Origin: Planctomycetaceae bacterium
Lineage (GTDB): Bacteria; Planctomycetota; Planctomycetia; Planctomycetales; Planctomycetaceae
DNA length: 48,095 bases
Assembly: GCA_020426515.1 (NCBI GenBank)
Contig: JAGQPW010000022.1
Coordinates: forward strand, 1-48,095
Reading direction: 5' to 3'
The position numbers were made by a program, and so were the translations under genes. This document shows, one piece after another, positions 10,080 to 20,453 of this stretch. Position 1 is the stretch's first letter. Each line of letters begins with the position of its first letter. The notes beneath the pieces are model-generated. The model was given only the letters and a program-made list of their open reading frames with translations. It had not been told where the DNA came from and ran no database searches.

Positions 10080-11012
10080 CTACCCGCGAATGGAATCAAA
10101 CAGCGGGGTGGAGAGGTACCGTTCACCGGAATCGGGGAGTACCACCACAATGGTCTTCCCTTCGCTCTCTGGTCGAGCCGCGACCTTTAATGCGGCGGCC
10201 ATGGCGGCTCCACAGCTGATTCCGCAGGAAATTCCCTCTTCGCTCGCCAGGCGAGGGGCCATTTCAAAGGCCTCATCGTCGGTGACCTGGACCACTTCGT
10301 CGACCAGACTCATGTCGAGAGTGTCTGGAATGAAGCCTGCTCCGAGCCCCTGAATTTTGTGCTTGCCTGGCGACCCGCCGGAAAGGACGGGGCTGCCAGC
10401 AGGTTCCACGGCAATGGAGTGCAGGGCCTTCCCTTTGCCCTGTTCCCAAAATCGTGAGATTCCCGTGATTGTCCCGCCTGTCCCTACTCCGGAAACCAGA
10501 ATATCGACGTTTCCATCGGTGTCGTTCCAGATTTCCGGGCCTGTGGTCCGGGCATGGATGTCAGGATTGGCCGGGTTCTTAAACTGTTGCGGCAGGAAGA
10601 AATTGGGGTCCTGGGCCATCTCTTCCGCCTTGGCGATCGCACCCTTCATTCCATCGGCTCCCGGAGTCAGCAGCAGATTCGCTCCGTACGATCGCAGCAT
10701 CATGCGTCGCTCAACCGACATGGTGTCCGGCATAATCAGTGTCAACTGGTAGCCTCGGGCGGCACACACAAAGGCCAGTGCGATCCCTGTATTTCCACTG
10801 GTCGGTTCGACCACCTGCATGCCGGGCTTGAGGACTCCGCGTTTCTCGGCGTCCCAGATCATGGCCGCTCCAATGCGACACTTGACCGAGTAGGCGGGGT
10901 TTCGCCCTTCCACCTTGGCCAGCACGGTGGCCTTCAGACCTTTGGTCAGGTGATTGATCCGGACCAGAGGTGTCCGACCAATTGTCTCCGCATTGTCGTT
11001 ATAGATGGGCAT
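10080..11012 (-). CDS. cysK: Cysteine synthase A (O-acetylserine sulfhydrylase)
   Basis: Start chosen as ATG 11012 ([10 protein letters not shown]), with GGAG 5-6 nt upstream; product 310 residues. This PLP enzyme makes cysteine from O-acetylserine and sulfide. The PLP lysine is in [16 protein letters not shown], very close to the enterobacterial CysK pattern. The substrate loop is [10 protein letters not shown], the phosphate-binding loop GTGGTITG, and the C-terminus [13 protein letters not shown]. The usual length and all catalytic residues are present. It is a single gene with no serine acetyltransferase beside it. Confidence 0.96.
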   Translation of the reverse strand: MPIYNDNAETIGRTPLVRINHLTKGLKATVLAKVEGRNPAYSVKCRIGAAMIWDAEKRGVLKPGMQVVEPTSGNTGIALAFVCAARGYQLTLIMPDTMSVERRMMLRSYGANLLLTPGADGMKGAIAKAEEMAQDPNFFLPQQFKNPANPDIHARTTGPEIWNDTDGNVDILVSGVGTGGTITGISRFWEQGKGKALHSIAVEPAGSPVLSGGSPGKHKIQGLGAGFIPDTLDMSLVDEVVQVTDDEAFEMAPRLASEEGISCGISCGAAMAAALKVAARPESEGKTIVVVLPDSGERYLSTPLFDSIRG

Positions 11013-11307
11013 TTGGGGCTCCTTCCAACTGTGTGATTCCTGGACGATGGAGCGTCTGCGATCCATCGCGCTGGTGATTATGGGTCAATCGCTTCCCGAG
11101 AGGCAACTGCGAATTGCCAACCGGCAGGTTTTGCTGGGTGTCGGCAACTTGTTTTCAATGCAGACGGATTGCTCTTGATTCCCTTTCAACCAATGATCGG
11201 AATTTTGACTCAGCTTGTCGTAGGGACTTTGACGATTATTCCCTCTACGACTGCTGCTGCACAGGACGTTCGGTCTGCGAGTTCGGTGGTCGGTCCTGGG
11301 GGGGAAC

Positions 11308-12303
11308 ATGATCCGTACGCGCCTGATCCATTGGATCACGAATGCACTGTCAGCAGCAGTTGTTTTAATTTCCGCACCTGTCTTTGCCCAAGACCTGGTC
11401 AGCGAAGACGCCGCGATTGTCGATGCGTCGGTTATTACCGTCGCGGGTCACGTACAGTCGGGCGAAAGCACACTGGAAGTGGAAACGCTCCAGGAAGGGT
11501 CTTCATCTCGAGGTGTCAGAGCTGAGGCGATGCAGGCTCTGCCATTGCAGCAGTTGCCCGAAGAACACCTGGTCGAGGTGCAGAAAATTCTGGACAACAC
11601 CAGTCTGTATCGACGACTGCCACAGATTCGCGTCGATGCCGATCGCCGCGTGTATGAGTATTTCACCAGAAACCCCGATGTCGCCATCAGCATCTGGCGG
11701 GTGATGCAGATTTCCGAGGTGGAAATGCTCCGCATTCGTCCCGGTGTCTACGATGCTGACACCAAAGATGGGTCCATGGGGCGGGTTCATGTGCTGCATC
11801 AGTCGGAAAAAAGCACTTTGATTCTGTGTGATGGCCAGTTCCGCAGTCCGGCCACCCGTCGATCGATTCGTGCCTCTGCACTGATGCATCTGCAGCCTCG
11901 TTTTGAAACAAACGAGGCTGGAGAGTCGCGGGTCACGCACACGCTCGACTTGTTTGTGTCTTTCCCGTCACAGACATTCGAAACTCTCGCCCGGATCGTT
12001 TCGCCCGTGAGCAACCGCATTGCTGACCGGAACTTCGAAGAGGTCAGCCTGTTTATCGAAATGATGGATCTTGCCATGTCCCGCCAGCCTGGTTGGGTGG
12101 AGCGGGTCTCGCAGCAGCTCAACGGCGTCGAGCCAGATGCTCCCAACTCACTGCTGCAGGTCACTGCCGAGGTCTATGTGGATGCACAACGTCGCTTGAG
12201 CCTGCAGCATGGCGTCACGCCGAGTGTCTATCAGATCACCGCTCCGGATGCTTCCGTCAAGCGAGTTTCTGCGTCCGAGTCAGTGCCGCCGCCGCGCCGC
12301 TGA
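11308..12303 (+). CDS. Exported protein of unknown function
   Basis: A 331-residue protein from ATG 11308, with a G-rich ribosome site (GGGGGG) 3 nt upstream. The N-terminus is a classic Sec signal: basic IRTR, a hydrophobic stretch, and cleavage after APVFA-Q. The mature part has no motif I recognise. It is mixed alpha/beta with segments such as YEYFTRNPDVAISIWRVM and TLDLFVSFPSQTFETLARIV, and ends in a disordered Ser/Pro/Arg tail. It is followed by a clear intrinsic terminator, so it is probably transcribed alone. Likely a conserved periplasmic protein; I cannot assign a role. Confidence 0.75.
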   Translation: MIRTRLIHWITNALSAAVVLISAPVFAQDLVSEDAAIVDASVITVAGHVQSGESTLEVETLQEGSSSRGVRAEAMQALPLQQLPEEHLVEVQKILDNTSLYRRLPQIRVDADRRVYEYFTRNPDVAISIWRVMQISEVEMLRIRPGVYDADTKDGSMGRVHVLHQSEKSTLILCDGQFRSPATRRSIRASALMHLQPRFETNEAGESRVTHTLDLFVSFPSQTFETLARIVSPVSNRIADRNFEEVSLFIEMMDLAMSRQPGWVERVSQQLNGVEPDAPNSLLQVTAEVYVDAQRRLSLQHGVTPSVYQITAPDASVKRVSASESVPPPRR

Positions 12304-12392
12304 TCGACCTGCGGGACAAATCCAACGGTCTGGGTTGATGTGACAACGGGGCACCTTCTACAAGTTGTCACAGGAGATCCTGTTTCAAACCT

Positions 12393-12420
12393 CCTCACTC
12401 ACCTGTTGAGTGAGGTTTTT
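12393..12420 (+). terminator. Intrinsic terminator after the exported protein
   Basis: A perfect 9-bp stem, CCTCACTCA (12393-12401) and TGAGTGAGG (12407-12415), with a 5-nt loop, followed by five T residues. A second perfect 9-bp inverted repeat, TGTGACAAC (12339-12347) with GTTGTCACA (12364-12372), lies just upstream in the same 3' region. Confidence 0.88.
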
Positions 12421-12546
12421 CGTTGAGTGACTGCGCCTGGCGCTCTCCTCAACCCGCCTGCCTCATCTCGCGGCAGGAGGCTTTGGAACAGCATCTGGCC
12501 AGCCTGTTGACTCCGCATCGATTGACGCTCACGGAAAGCCCCGCCC

Positions 12547-14016
12547 ATGAAGGTCTCTGGACTCATACTCTGCTGTGTCGCTTTGATGTCCACGTTGGCC
12601 GTAGCCGACGATTCGCCCAAAGAAGCCGATTACTACCCGCTGGTGCAGTTCCAGATTCCGGATGGCGTAGTCCTTGAAGGCAGCTCCTGCCAGATGATGC
12701 CCGATGGCAAACTCGCCGTCGCCTCTCGGCGCGGCGAAATCTGGATGGTGACCGATCCCTTCACTCCCGAAGTGAAACCCGCTCAGTTCAAACGCTTCGC
12801 CAGCGGACTGCATGAGGTCCTCAGCATGGCCGAGAAAGATGGCTGGTTGTACATCGTGCAGCGGACCGATGTTTCCCGCCTGAAAGACACCAATGGCGAT
12901 GGCGAAGCCGACCAGTTCGAAATCGTCAACGGCGACTGGGAAGTCAGTGCCGACTACCACGAATACGCCTTCGGCTCCAAGTTCGATGCCAATGGCGACC
13001 TGTGGGTCACGCTCTGCCTGACTGGCTCCTTCAGCAGTGCTGTCAAGTACCGGGGCTGGTGCGTCCGCATCACTCCCGAGGGAGAGCTCGTCCCCACATG
13101 CAGCGGCATTCGCTCACCGGGCGGCATGGGAGCCAATGCGGCGGGGGACATCTTTTACACCGACAATCAGGGCCCCTGGAATGGCACCTGTGAACTCAAG
13201 CATCTCATCCCCGGGAAATTCATGGGCCACCCCGGAGGATGGAAATGGTACGAGGAACCCGCTGCCGTCGCCGCGATGGGCAAGCAGCCTCAAGAGCCCC
13301 TTTCCGGCAGCCGGTTCATGACGGAGGCGAAGAAGATCCCGGAGTACGAGCCTCCCTGCATTCTGTTCCCGTATAAGAAGATGGGCCAGTCGGCCAGCGG
13401 CATCTGCTGCGACACCACCGGCGGCAAGTTCGGCCCGTTTCAGAACCAGCTGTTCGTGGGTGATGTCACCTTCAGCACGATCATGCGTGTTGACCTCGAA
13501 CAGGTGCAGGGCCACTACCAGGGCGCCTGCTTCCCGTTCCGCGAAGGACTCGCCTCCGGCACGCTCGGCCTGGAAATGACGCCTCAAGGTGCGATGTTCG
13601 TCGCGGAGACCAACCGAGGCTGGGGCTCACGCGGTAACAAGCCCTTCGCGGTGGAGCGTCTCAACTGGACTGGCAAGACCCCTTTCGAAATCCTGCACAT
13701 GAAGGCGGTTCCGAGCGGCTTTGAACTGGAATTCACCGAGCCCGTCGACCCCGCCACCGCCAGCGATCCCAAGAGCTACGAAATCCAGACGTACACGTAC
13801 ATCTACCAGTCCAGCTACGGTAGCCCCGAAGTCGACCACACTCAGCCCAAAATCACCTCGCTCAAAGTGTCCGAAGACAACCGCAAAGTGACCCTGCTCC
13901 TCGACGCAGTCCAGGAAGGCCACGTCCACGAACTCCACGCCAACGGAGTCCGCTCTGCCAGCAATCTGCCACTGCTGCACAAGGAAGCGTACTACACGCT
14001 GAATTATCTGCCGTAG
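12547..14016 (+). CDS. Secreted beta-propeller protein (glucose/sorbosone dehydrogenase-like)
   Basis: A 489-residue protein with a Sec signal ending near LAVA-DD. The body has repeated propeller-like strands such as [40 protein letters not shown] and [10 protein letters not shown], as in the soluble quinoprotein glucose/sorbosone dehydrogenase fold common in planctomycete membrane-bound dehydrogenase proteins. DTNGDGEAD near residue 118 is a calcium-binding-type loop. The last ~110 residues (from [10 protein letters not shown]) look like a separate beta-sandwich ending in [10 protein letters not shown]. No haem CXXCH motif is present, so this is not a cytochrome fusion. Ribosome site weak. 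Substrate and cofactor unknown. Confidence 0.75.
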   Translation: MKVSGLILCCVALMSTLAVADDSPKEADYYPLVQFQIPDGVVLEGSSCQMMPDGKLAVASRRGEIWMVTDPFTPEVKPAQFKRFASGLHEVLSMAEKDGWLYIVQRTDVSRLKDTNGDGEADQFEIVNGDWEVSADYHEYAFGSKFDANGDLWVTLCLTGSFSSAVKYRGWCVRITPEGELVPTCSGIRSPGGMGANAAGDIFYTDNQGPWNGTCELKHLIPGKFMGHPGGWKWYEEPAAVAAMGKQPQEPLSGSRFMTEAKKIPEYEPPCILFPYKKMGQSASGICCDTTGGKFGPFQNQLFVGDVTFSTIMRVDLEQVQGHYQGACFPFREGLASGTLGLEMTPQGAMFVAETNRGWGSRGNKPFAVERLNWTGKTPFEILHMKAVPSGFELEFTEPVDPATASDPKSYEIQTYTYIYQSSYGSPEVDHTQPKITSLKVSEDNRKVTLLLDAVQEGHVHELHANGVRSASNLPLLHKEAYYTLNYLP

Positions 14017-14256
14017 GGAGCGATTGGCCGTTGAGGCGGGCAAAACTTAGACTGCGGTGAGCGGCCCGGTGGCATTGTCGCCGGGAGGAATTCAAGGCAT
14101 GGCACCCCTCATTACCATGCCACCTGGCGGGATCACCTCGGTTGCGGGGGCAGGCAACGAAGCCGTTAAGAATGAGCTCCTTGATGAGGTGCACGTTGCG
14201 ACGGCACAATTGAGGCCGGACAGGGAATACATCTCGCGAAGTGAAACGGCCTGCCT

Positions 14257-15762
14257 TTGACGCGAGTTCTCTGGCAGCCGTCACCCACACATTCCATTCC
14301 CTCATCAGACGTGTTTCATCGAAACTGGACAATTGCTGCTCTTCGGTCATCGCCCCGGCGCGTTGCGGTGGTGGGGTTCGCCGTGCTGCTCATTCTGTTG
14401 ACCTCGTGGCGGTTGAACCGTTTGCAATATGCGTCGGATGCAGAAACGCAGCTTCAGGACGCAGGCGTGCGCCTGCAACAGAGTGACAACGCCCTGGGGC
14501 GGCTCCTGCCACCGGCGGTCAGCCGCTGGCTTCCGCTGCGGCTCTCAACGTCGATTACCCATGCCGAGCTTCCGCGCGGAACCAAGGGGCCTCGTCTGTT
14601 GCAACTCTGTGGTCGACTGAGAACGCTGACATCATTGCATGCGGCGTATTGCGGGTTGAGTGATGATGACCTTTCAACACTGAGGCAGCTTCGCAAGTTG
14701 CGGTCCCTGTGGCTGGATGGCAACGAACTTACGAATGCGGCGATGCCAGAACTCGCAGCACTCCCGGATCTCAATTACTTGTCGATCGACTGCCCCCGCA
14801 TCACCTGGTCCGGGTTGGAGCAGTTGGGCCAACTCTCTCGCAAGCCTCAGCTGATCGAGGGGACGGCACTCCGCCGTCTGGCAGGGACAGAGGGATTGAC
14901 AGTTCACTCCTACGCGACCTCCTGGGTTCCGTATGGGCAGTTTGCGGCACCGCAGCGTCTGCAGATCTCCACCACGCAAGGCGAACCACTCACTGCAATG
15001 CAACTGTCACCGCTGCGTTACCTCACTCGCATACAAGAACTCAGCGTGCTGTGTTCTCTGGAACCCGACGCCTACCGCCTGATGACATCTCTTCCTGAAC
15101 TGAATGCCTTGACGCTCAAGGATCAAGACTTCAACGGAGAGGCACTTCAGATGATTGCCAGAACCTGTTCACTAAACAAACTGGCTGTCGAGTCTCCCCG
15201 TCTCGACGATGAGGATCTGGCACAACTCGGGACGATGACAACACTGACCAGCCTGTCTCTCGATCTGAGGTCTGATCTCGTTGGAAGAGGACTGGTGTCG
15301 CTCAGGAACTTGACGCAGCTGCGGCGCGTGGAACTGTGGTTTCGCTTTCCGTCTTCACAAGACAACATCGCCTTGGCCAGTTCCGATGAATTGCGGTCCG
15401 CGCGCATTCAGCTTGGCCAGATTCTTGGAGGGCTCCCGGATCTGCAACGATGTGAACTCTCCGGCTCCGGCGTTCTGTTGGTGGTGCCCGGCCTGACGAG
15501 TTCCCGATCGCTTCGACAACTCTCCTTGCACACGCCCGGGATCGATGTGGAAACGATCGAAGCGCTGGCGAATTGTCCCCACCTGACGCGACTCGATCTG
15601 TTTGTTGATGCACCTCCCACAGAACTGCCCGTGCTCCTGACGCAACATCGTGCACTGGAAGCTCTTCATGTCTCCTGTCCTAAAGCGGCCCAACTCGACT
15701 GGAGTCTGTTTCGTCGACAGCACCCGGGCTGCAAACTGACGCTGGCGAACCCGTCCCCATGA
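14257..15762 (+). CDS. Leucine-rich-repeat protein with an N-terminal membrane anchor
   Basis: About 500 residues. A short basic N-terminus is followed by one transmembrane helix (AVVGFAVLLILL, roughly residues 37-48), then degenerate leucine-rich repeats of the kind L-x-x-L-x-x-L-x-L, for example LRTLTSLHAAYCGLSDDDL, LRKLRSLWLDGNELT and LPDLNYLSI, and again in the C-terminal half. Repeat spacing is irregular in the middle. The start is uncertain: TTG 14257 opens the frame but has no ribosome site, and a GTG at 14311 would keep the membrane helix. The repeats should face the periplasm; the binding partner is unknown. Confidence 0.75.
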   Translation: MTRVLWQPSPTHSIPSSDVFHRNWTIAALRSSPRRVAVVGFAVLLILLTSWRLNRLQYASDAETQLQDAGVRLQQSDNALGRLLPPAVSRWLPLRLSTSITHAELPRGTKGPRLLQLCGRLRTLTSLHAAYCGLSDDDLSTLRQLRKLRSLWLDGNELTNAAMPELAALPDLNYLSIDCPRITWSGLEQLGQLSRKPQLIEGTALRRLAGTEGLTVHSYATSWVPYGQFAAPQRLQISTTQGEPLTAMQLSPLRYLTRIQELSVLCSLEPDAYRLMTSLPELNALTLKDQDFNGEALQMIARTCSLNKLAVESPRLDDEDLAQLGTMTTLTSLSLDLRSDLVGRGLVSLRNLTQLRRVELWFRFPSSQDNIALASSDELRSARIQLGQILGGLPDLQRCELSGSGVLLVVPGLTSSRSLRQLSLHTPGIDVETIEALANCPHLTRLDLFVDAPPTELPVLLTQHRALEALHVSCPKAAQLDWSLFRRQHPGCKLTLANPSP

Positions 15763-16194
15763 CGGCGGTCCCGAGTCGTAAACGGCGGGGCGCTGAAGAC
15801 ACTTGGCAGATTGCACGTCCCTCGACCAGAACGGTTCTGCTTCTGATCAGCAAACTTTGAGTGGGGACAAACAGCGATCGGAATTGACTGTCGCAGTGGG
15901 TCCGTGGTGAGTTTACTGGATCAGCTCACGCGTCGATGGGAGCGGAGATGATTCCGGGGGCCGCACGGCTCATGGCCACGGCCTCACCCACACTCAGTAT
16001 TTCCGGGAGTCTCCCTCAGTTGGTGAAGGCCCGCCCGGAAACGGACAGGCACGCACGATTGACCCGCAGGCACCGGCAAGGAAAACTGTAGGACCTCCCC
16101 GGGCTGAACCTGTCGCATGTCCCTTTGGAATCAGGTGGTGGAACGACCCGCAGGTGGAAGGCCGAGGGACACTGCAAGTAAAAGTCTTTAGATC
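15763..16194. other. Intergenic region, 432 bp, with possible RNA structure
   Basis: No gene seen. The 3' part contains GTCTCCCTC (16009-16017) opposite GAGGGACAC (16164-16172), pairing at 8 of 9 positions across about 146 nt; a direct repeat GACCCGCAGG at 16061-16070 and 16145-16154; and a small hairpin ACCTG/CAGGT around 16108-16136. I compared it by eye with 6S RNA, RNase P RNA, tmRNA, SRP RNA, and TPP and cobalamin riboswitches and found no match to conserved cores. Confidence 0.35.
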
Positions 16195-16968
16195 ATGGCG
16201 ACCACCTATTGTTACCGTCTGTGTGAATCTCAGTTTGGGCCCGTTGGATTTCGAGAGCTGGTCCAACTGGTGCGAGAAGGGACGCTCGGCACGGACGATC
16301 TGGTCAAGGCGGACTGGGAGCCGGAATGGCATCCGGCCGCGGAGACCATCGGCCTGTTCCATATGGCGGGCCGTGCTGATGTTCTGGAAAAGTGGGAAGC
16401 GGAACGGAAAGCCCGGGCAACGGGTGTCGGCGACGAGATCGATCTGGATGAGCTGCTTGCTCGGGCTGATGCCGATACCGACGACGAGGAGTCGCCCGCG
16501 TGGCAGGTGCGCTGGAAGAAAGTCCAGGAACAGCAGGCATTGCTCGATGCTGCGAAAGACGAGCAGCGACGGCAAGAACTTGGCGAGGTTCGGACCCAAC
16601 AGCAGATCGAAGCGGCCATCACAGCGGCGGGAGCGGAGTTCGATCAACGCGAGACCCGTCGGCGTCCGGGACGTTTGCAGCGCTGGAAAGACGCCCTTTT
16701 TTCGCCATCCTCAATACATCGCCTGTTTCGCTACGGGATGGCGTTCGCGTCGGCCAATCTGGTCGCGTTCGGGATTATTACCTGGTCCGAGGTCGAGGCA
16801 CAGAGATTTCCGCAGCGTGGAGCCACGACGGCACGGCATCAGAACTTCCCGCTGTGGGGGAAATGTTCTTCCACGGAATATCTGTTTCTTCTAGTCGACG
16901 CCATGATTTTGAGCGGCGTGGCCGGTTACGGTGGAGCACGGGTGCTGGAATCGATGGCCGAGGATTGA
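16195..16968 (+). CDS. GYF-like domain membrane protein
   Basis: A 257-residue protein. Residues 1-55 match the GYF_2 pattern of bacterial proteins: YCYRLCESQFGPVGFRELVQ, then EGTLGTDDLV and a Trp-containing segment WEPEWHPA. Residues ~85-160 are strongly charged and helical, probably coiled coil. Two hydrophobic helices follow (around FASANLVAFGIITW and LFLLVDAMILSGVAGYGG), so the GYF-like domain should be cytoplasmic and tethered to the membrane. The role of such proteins is unknown; they are common in planctomycetes. ATG 16195 has no clear ribosome site. A DUF1559 gene follows after 93 bp. Confidence 0.75.
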   Translation: MATTYCYRLCESQFGPVGFRELVQLVREGTLGTDDLVKADWEPEWHPAAETIGLFHMAGRADVLEKWEAERKARATGVGDEIDLDELLARADADTDDEESPAWQVRWKKVQEQQALLDAAKDEQRRQELGEVRTQQQIEAAITAAGAEFDQRETRRRPGRLQRWKDALFSPSSIHRLFRYGMAFASANLVAFGIITWSEVEAQRFPQRGATTARHQNFPLWGKCSSTEYLFLLVDAMILSGVAGYGGARVLESMAED

Positions 16969-17061
16969 ACAAGCCGATGATTTCGTCAATCCCTCAAGAG
17001 CTGCGTCAACGGCTCCATTTCCCATTCGATCGGATAACTCATCCCTCTGGCTGAACAGCAC

Positions 17062-17802
17062 ATGCGCTCTCACATCGAAGCAACAATCGCTCCTCAATCA
17101 CGAAGTCAGCGGACAGGCTTCTCACTCGTAGAACTGCTGGTGGTTATCGCGGTGATCGGGATTCTACTGGCAGTTGGTCTGCCAGCTGTGCAGCGGACTC
17201 GCGAGGCGGCCCGGATGACGCAGTGCAAGAATCATCTCAAGCAGATTGGGCTCGCACTGCAGCACCATCAAAGCCAGTTCGGGCACCTGCCGGTGGATGG
17301 AACGAACGGTTGGGGGTTCGGCGTGTTTCTGCTTCCACAGCTCGACCAGGCTTCGTTGTATGAACAGCTCAAACCCATTTCAGGCAACCTGCCTTCGGAG
17401 AGCCAGGCGAACGACAACACCACGGGAGTGAATCTGGTGGTCTTTCGCTGCCCGACATCTCGCGCCACCGACCGGATCGAGCCGTTCGGGTTTGGTCGAT
17501 CAAACTACCTTGGCACATCGGAACTCCTAGCGAGGAGAATGTCGCTTACCGACGTTTATGACGGAGAGAGCAATACGATCGCCGTGGGAGAGACAACGTC
17601 AGACCACGCGTGGGCCACACCCGGAACCGGCACCAGCAGCAATCTGCCCAACAGTGGTGGCTCTTATGGAAGTGAGCATATCGGAGGAGCCAATTTCGTG
17701 ATGTGCGATGGATCGGTTCGCTTCATTGCCGATCACACCGATATCAGAACATTCCAGGCCCTGTGCACACCGGCCGGACGGGAGTCGGTGCCCAGTCTGT
17801 GA
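17062..17802 (+). CDS. DUF1559 protein with type IV pilin-like N-terminus (short form)
   Basis: A 246-residue protein. The N-terminus has the prepilin peptidase motif [12 protein letters not shown] followed by a long hydrophobic helix ending in [12 protein letters not shown], then [15 protein letters not shown], the DUF1559 hallmark. The C-terminal end has the H[16 protein letters not shown] motif. It is about 80 residues shorter than the other two copies and ends in [12 protein letters not shown] rather than GEF. The family is greatly expanded in planctomycetes and is probably exported as pseudopilin-like surface proteins, but its function is unknown. The gene stands alone with no lipoprotein partner. 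Confidence 0.9.
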   Translation: MRSHIEATIAPQSRSQRTGFSLVELLVVIAVIGILLAVGLPAVQRTREAARMTQCKNHLKQIGLALQHHQSQFGHLPVDGTNGWGFGVFLLPQLDQASLYEQLKPISGNLPSESQANDNTTGVNLVVFRCPTSRATDRIEPFGFGRSNYLGTSELLARRMSLTDVYDGESNTIAVGETTSDHAWATPGTGTSSNLPNSGGSYGSEHIGGANFVMCDGSVRFIADHTDIRTFQALCTPAGRESVPSL

Positions 17803-17989
17803 CAAGCATCCAGTTCAAAGCGGCGGCCACTTCATTCGAGCAGCATCTGAAGGAATCCGAGGCAACCGCTCTCAGTGACCCCGGCAAGTAGCGCTCAACG
17901 CAGACGGTCGTTGCTGTTCAATGGCCACTGACGCCGTCAGCAGTCACTTCCGTCGCCGCCAGCCGGATTGTCCGTGCTGCCAGTTGTTC

Positions 17990-18772
17990 TTACTGCAGCC
18001 GATATTCCGCCTCAGCGATGGCCGTCAGCTCAGCGACGAGTTTTCCGACTTCAGCGAAACGTGCTTTCGGAATACGTGATGCGGGAGCAGCCACGGTGAT
18101 CGCCCCGACTGGATATCCGTGTCGATCCCGAATTGGTGCAGCCACGCAGTGAATGCCTTCGAGTCCTTCTGATTGATCGACGGCATACCCGCAGTCAACA
18201 ATTCGCTTCATCTCTTGTCGGAATGCTTTCGCAGTTGTGATGGTCGTGGGCGTATACGCCTTGAACTTTAGCCGCCCGATCAGTTCCTGTTGCTCATCGT
18301 CCGGCAGGTGTGCGATTAAAATCTTTCCGGGAGCACAACTGTAGGCCGGACAACTCGCGCCAATTTGGGCTGAGTATTTGAAGGCATGCGTCGCAATCAG
18401 TTGCTCGATAATGACCATGCGTGTGTCGACCAGACAACACAACTGAGTGGTTTCACCTGTCTCCCGGTTCAGCTGCCTCATCGCCGCCAGGGACGCTTCG
18501 GTGAGCGTCCCGCCGTTCCCCTTGGGCTGCCCCAGCAACAGGAACTTGTTGGTCAGAGAATGCTTCTTTGTCACCGGATCTCGTGAGAGATACCCAAGCT
18601 GCTCAAGTTCCTGGGTGATGCGAAAGATTGATGCCGATGGATACCCAAGCTGCTCCACCAGTTCGGCCGTCGTCGCGGCCTGTTGTCGCCTCGCCAGATG
18701 CTCAAGGATGGCAATCCCGCGTTGAAGCGTCGGCACCGCAGATTTTTCGCGCGTCTTCGTGGCTGCGTTCAT
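17990..18772 (-). CDS. IclR-family transcriptional regulator
   Basis: Start chosen as ATG 18772 (MNAATKTREK); product 260 residues. Residues ~15-75 are the winged helix-turn-helix (TLQRGIAILEHL, TTAELVEQLGYP, SIFRITQELEQLGYL). The rest is the IclR effector domain, with CCLVDTRMVIIEQL, SCAPGKILIAHL and VAAPIRDRHGYPVGAITV. IclR proteins usually repress catabolic genes and respond to small carboxylic acids or sugars; the ligand is not evident. It is divergent from the DUF1559 gene at 18913 with 140 bp between starts, and a palindrome in that interval is a candidate operator. Confidence 0.93.
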   Translation of the reverse strand: MNAATKTREKSAVPTLQRGIAILEHLARRQQAATTAELVEQLGYPSASIFRITQELEQLGYLSRDPVTKKHSLTNKFLLLGQPKGNGGTLTEASLAAMRQLNRETGETTQLCCLVDTRMVIIEQLIATHAFKYSAQIGASCPAYSCAPGKILIAHLPDDEQQELIGRLKFKAYTPTTITTAKAFRQEMKRIVDCGYAVDQSEGLEGIHCVAAPIRDRHGYPVGAITVAAPASRIPKARFAEVGKLVAELTAIAEAEYRLQ

Positions 18773-18812
18773 ATCAGATTCGACTTCGGCGTTAATCTCA
18801 CAAATCGAAACG

Positions 18813-18842
18813 TTCACTGTTGAAATTACATTCACGTGTGAA
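18813..18842. promoter_or_regulatory. Candidate IclR operator (two TTCA...TGAA half-palindromes)
   Basis: TTCACTGTTGAA (18813-18824) and TTCACGTGTGAA (18831-18842) are two imperfect copies of a TTCAc-n-gTGAA palindrome, 18 bp apart centre to centre. They lie 41-70 bp upstream of the IclR start and 71-100 bp upstream of the divergent DUF1559 start. Binding by the adjacent regulator is an inference. Confidence 0.4.
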
Positions 18843-18912
18843 CATACTAACCACAAGTCACCTCTGATGCATCAGCCATCTCACAATCATTTCACAATTC
18901 GAGGTACAACTC

Positions 18913-19863
<951 letters not shown>

Positions 19864-19981
19864 TGACTCGAAATGTCTCCACGATTCCCTTGTGGTCGGT
19901 TGTCCTCCGTACGGCCGGTCATTGGGGAATCGGTCTGGAGGAGAAGGTCATCTGTTGAGAAACCATTCTTCTGGAGTCACG

Positions 19982-20395
19982 ATGAGAAGTATATTGTTGG
20001 TTGCAGTGTTGGGCGTCGTTGGCATCCTGCTGGGGGGATGTGGTGGCGATACCATTCCACGGGTAGAGGTCCAAGGCGAGGTCAAGCTGGATGGTGTGCC
20101 GTTGAATGGCGGGTCGGTCACATTCATCCCCGTGGGCTCGGGACCAGCTGCCGGCGCGACGATCGAGAATGGTCACTACGCGATTACTGAAGACAAGGGC
20201 CCCAGCCCGGGGGAATACCGCGTGGAAATTCGGTCTCCGAAACCGACCGGAAAACAGGTCGTCGGAACCGATGGAGTGACCCTGGAAGAGCAGTTCGAGG
20301 AAGCCGTCCCGGCCCAGTACAACATCAAATCCGAACTGAAGGCCACTTTGGCGTCGGGACAGAAAAATCAGGTCGACTTTGACTTGAAAAAGTAG
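19982..20395 (+). CDS. Small lipoprotein with transthyretin/carboxypeptidase-regulatory-like fold
   Basis: A 137-residue protein. ATG 19982 is preceded by GGAG with 5-nt spacing. The signal peptide ends in the lipobox LLGG-C, so the mature protein is lipid-anchored. The mature part has VEVQGEVKLDGVPLNGGSV and YRVEIRSPKPTGK, matching the small beta-sandwich planctomycete lipoproteins that follow DUF1559 genes. Function unknown. Downstream, before the convergent membrane protein gene, lies a short palindrome TGTCAGC-TG-GCTGACA (20399-20414) without a T-run. Confidence 0.85.
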   Translation: MRSILLVAVLGVVGILLGGCGGDTIPRVEVQGEVKLDGVPLNGGSVTFIPVGSGPAAGATIENGHYAITEDKGPSPGEYRVEIRSPKPTGKQVVGTDGVTLEEQFEEAVPAQYNIKSELKATLASGQKNQVDFDLKK

Positions 20396-20453
20396 CGATG
20401 TCAGCTGGCTGACAGAATTGGCCGGTGGCAGAGTTCAGGCGATTGTATGGCCT

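Noticed and set aside
9563-10219. A 218-codon plus-strand frame in the gap before cysK.
   Set aside because: It overlaps the cysK end and has no recognisable motif or ribosome site.
14068-14124. An 8-bp inverted repeat GGTGGCAT...ATGCCACC between two genes.
   Set aside because: The arms are 41 nt apart with no T-run or further structure; could be chance.
15990-16190. Possible 6S RNA, RNase P RNA, tmRNA, or TPP/cobalamin riboswitch.
   Set aside because: Conserved core sequences of these classes are absent; kept only as an unexplained structured interval.
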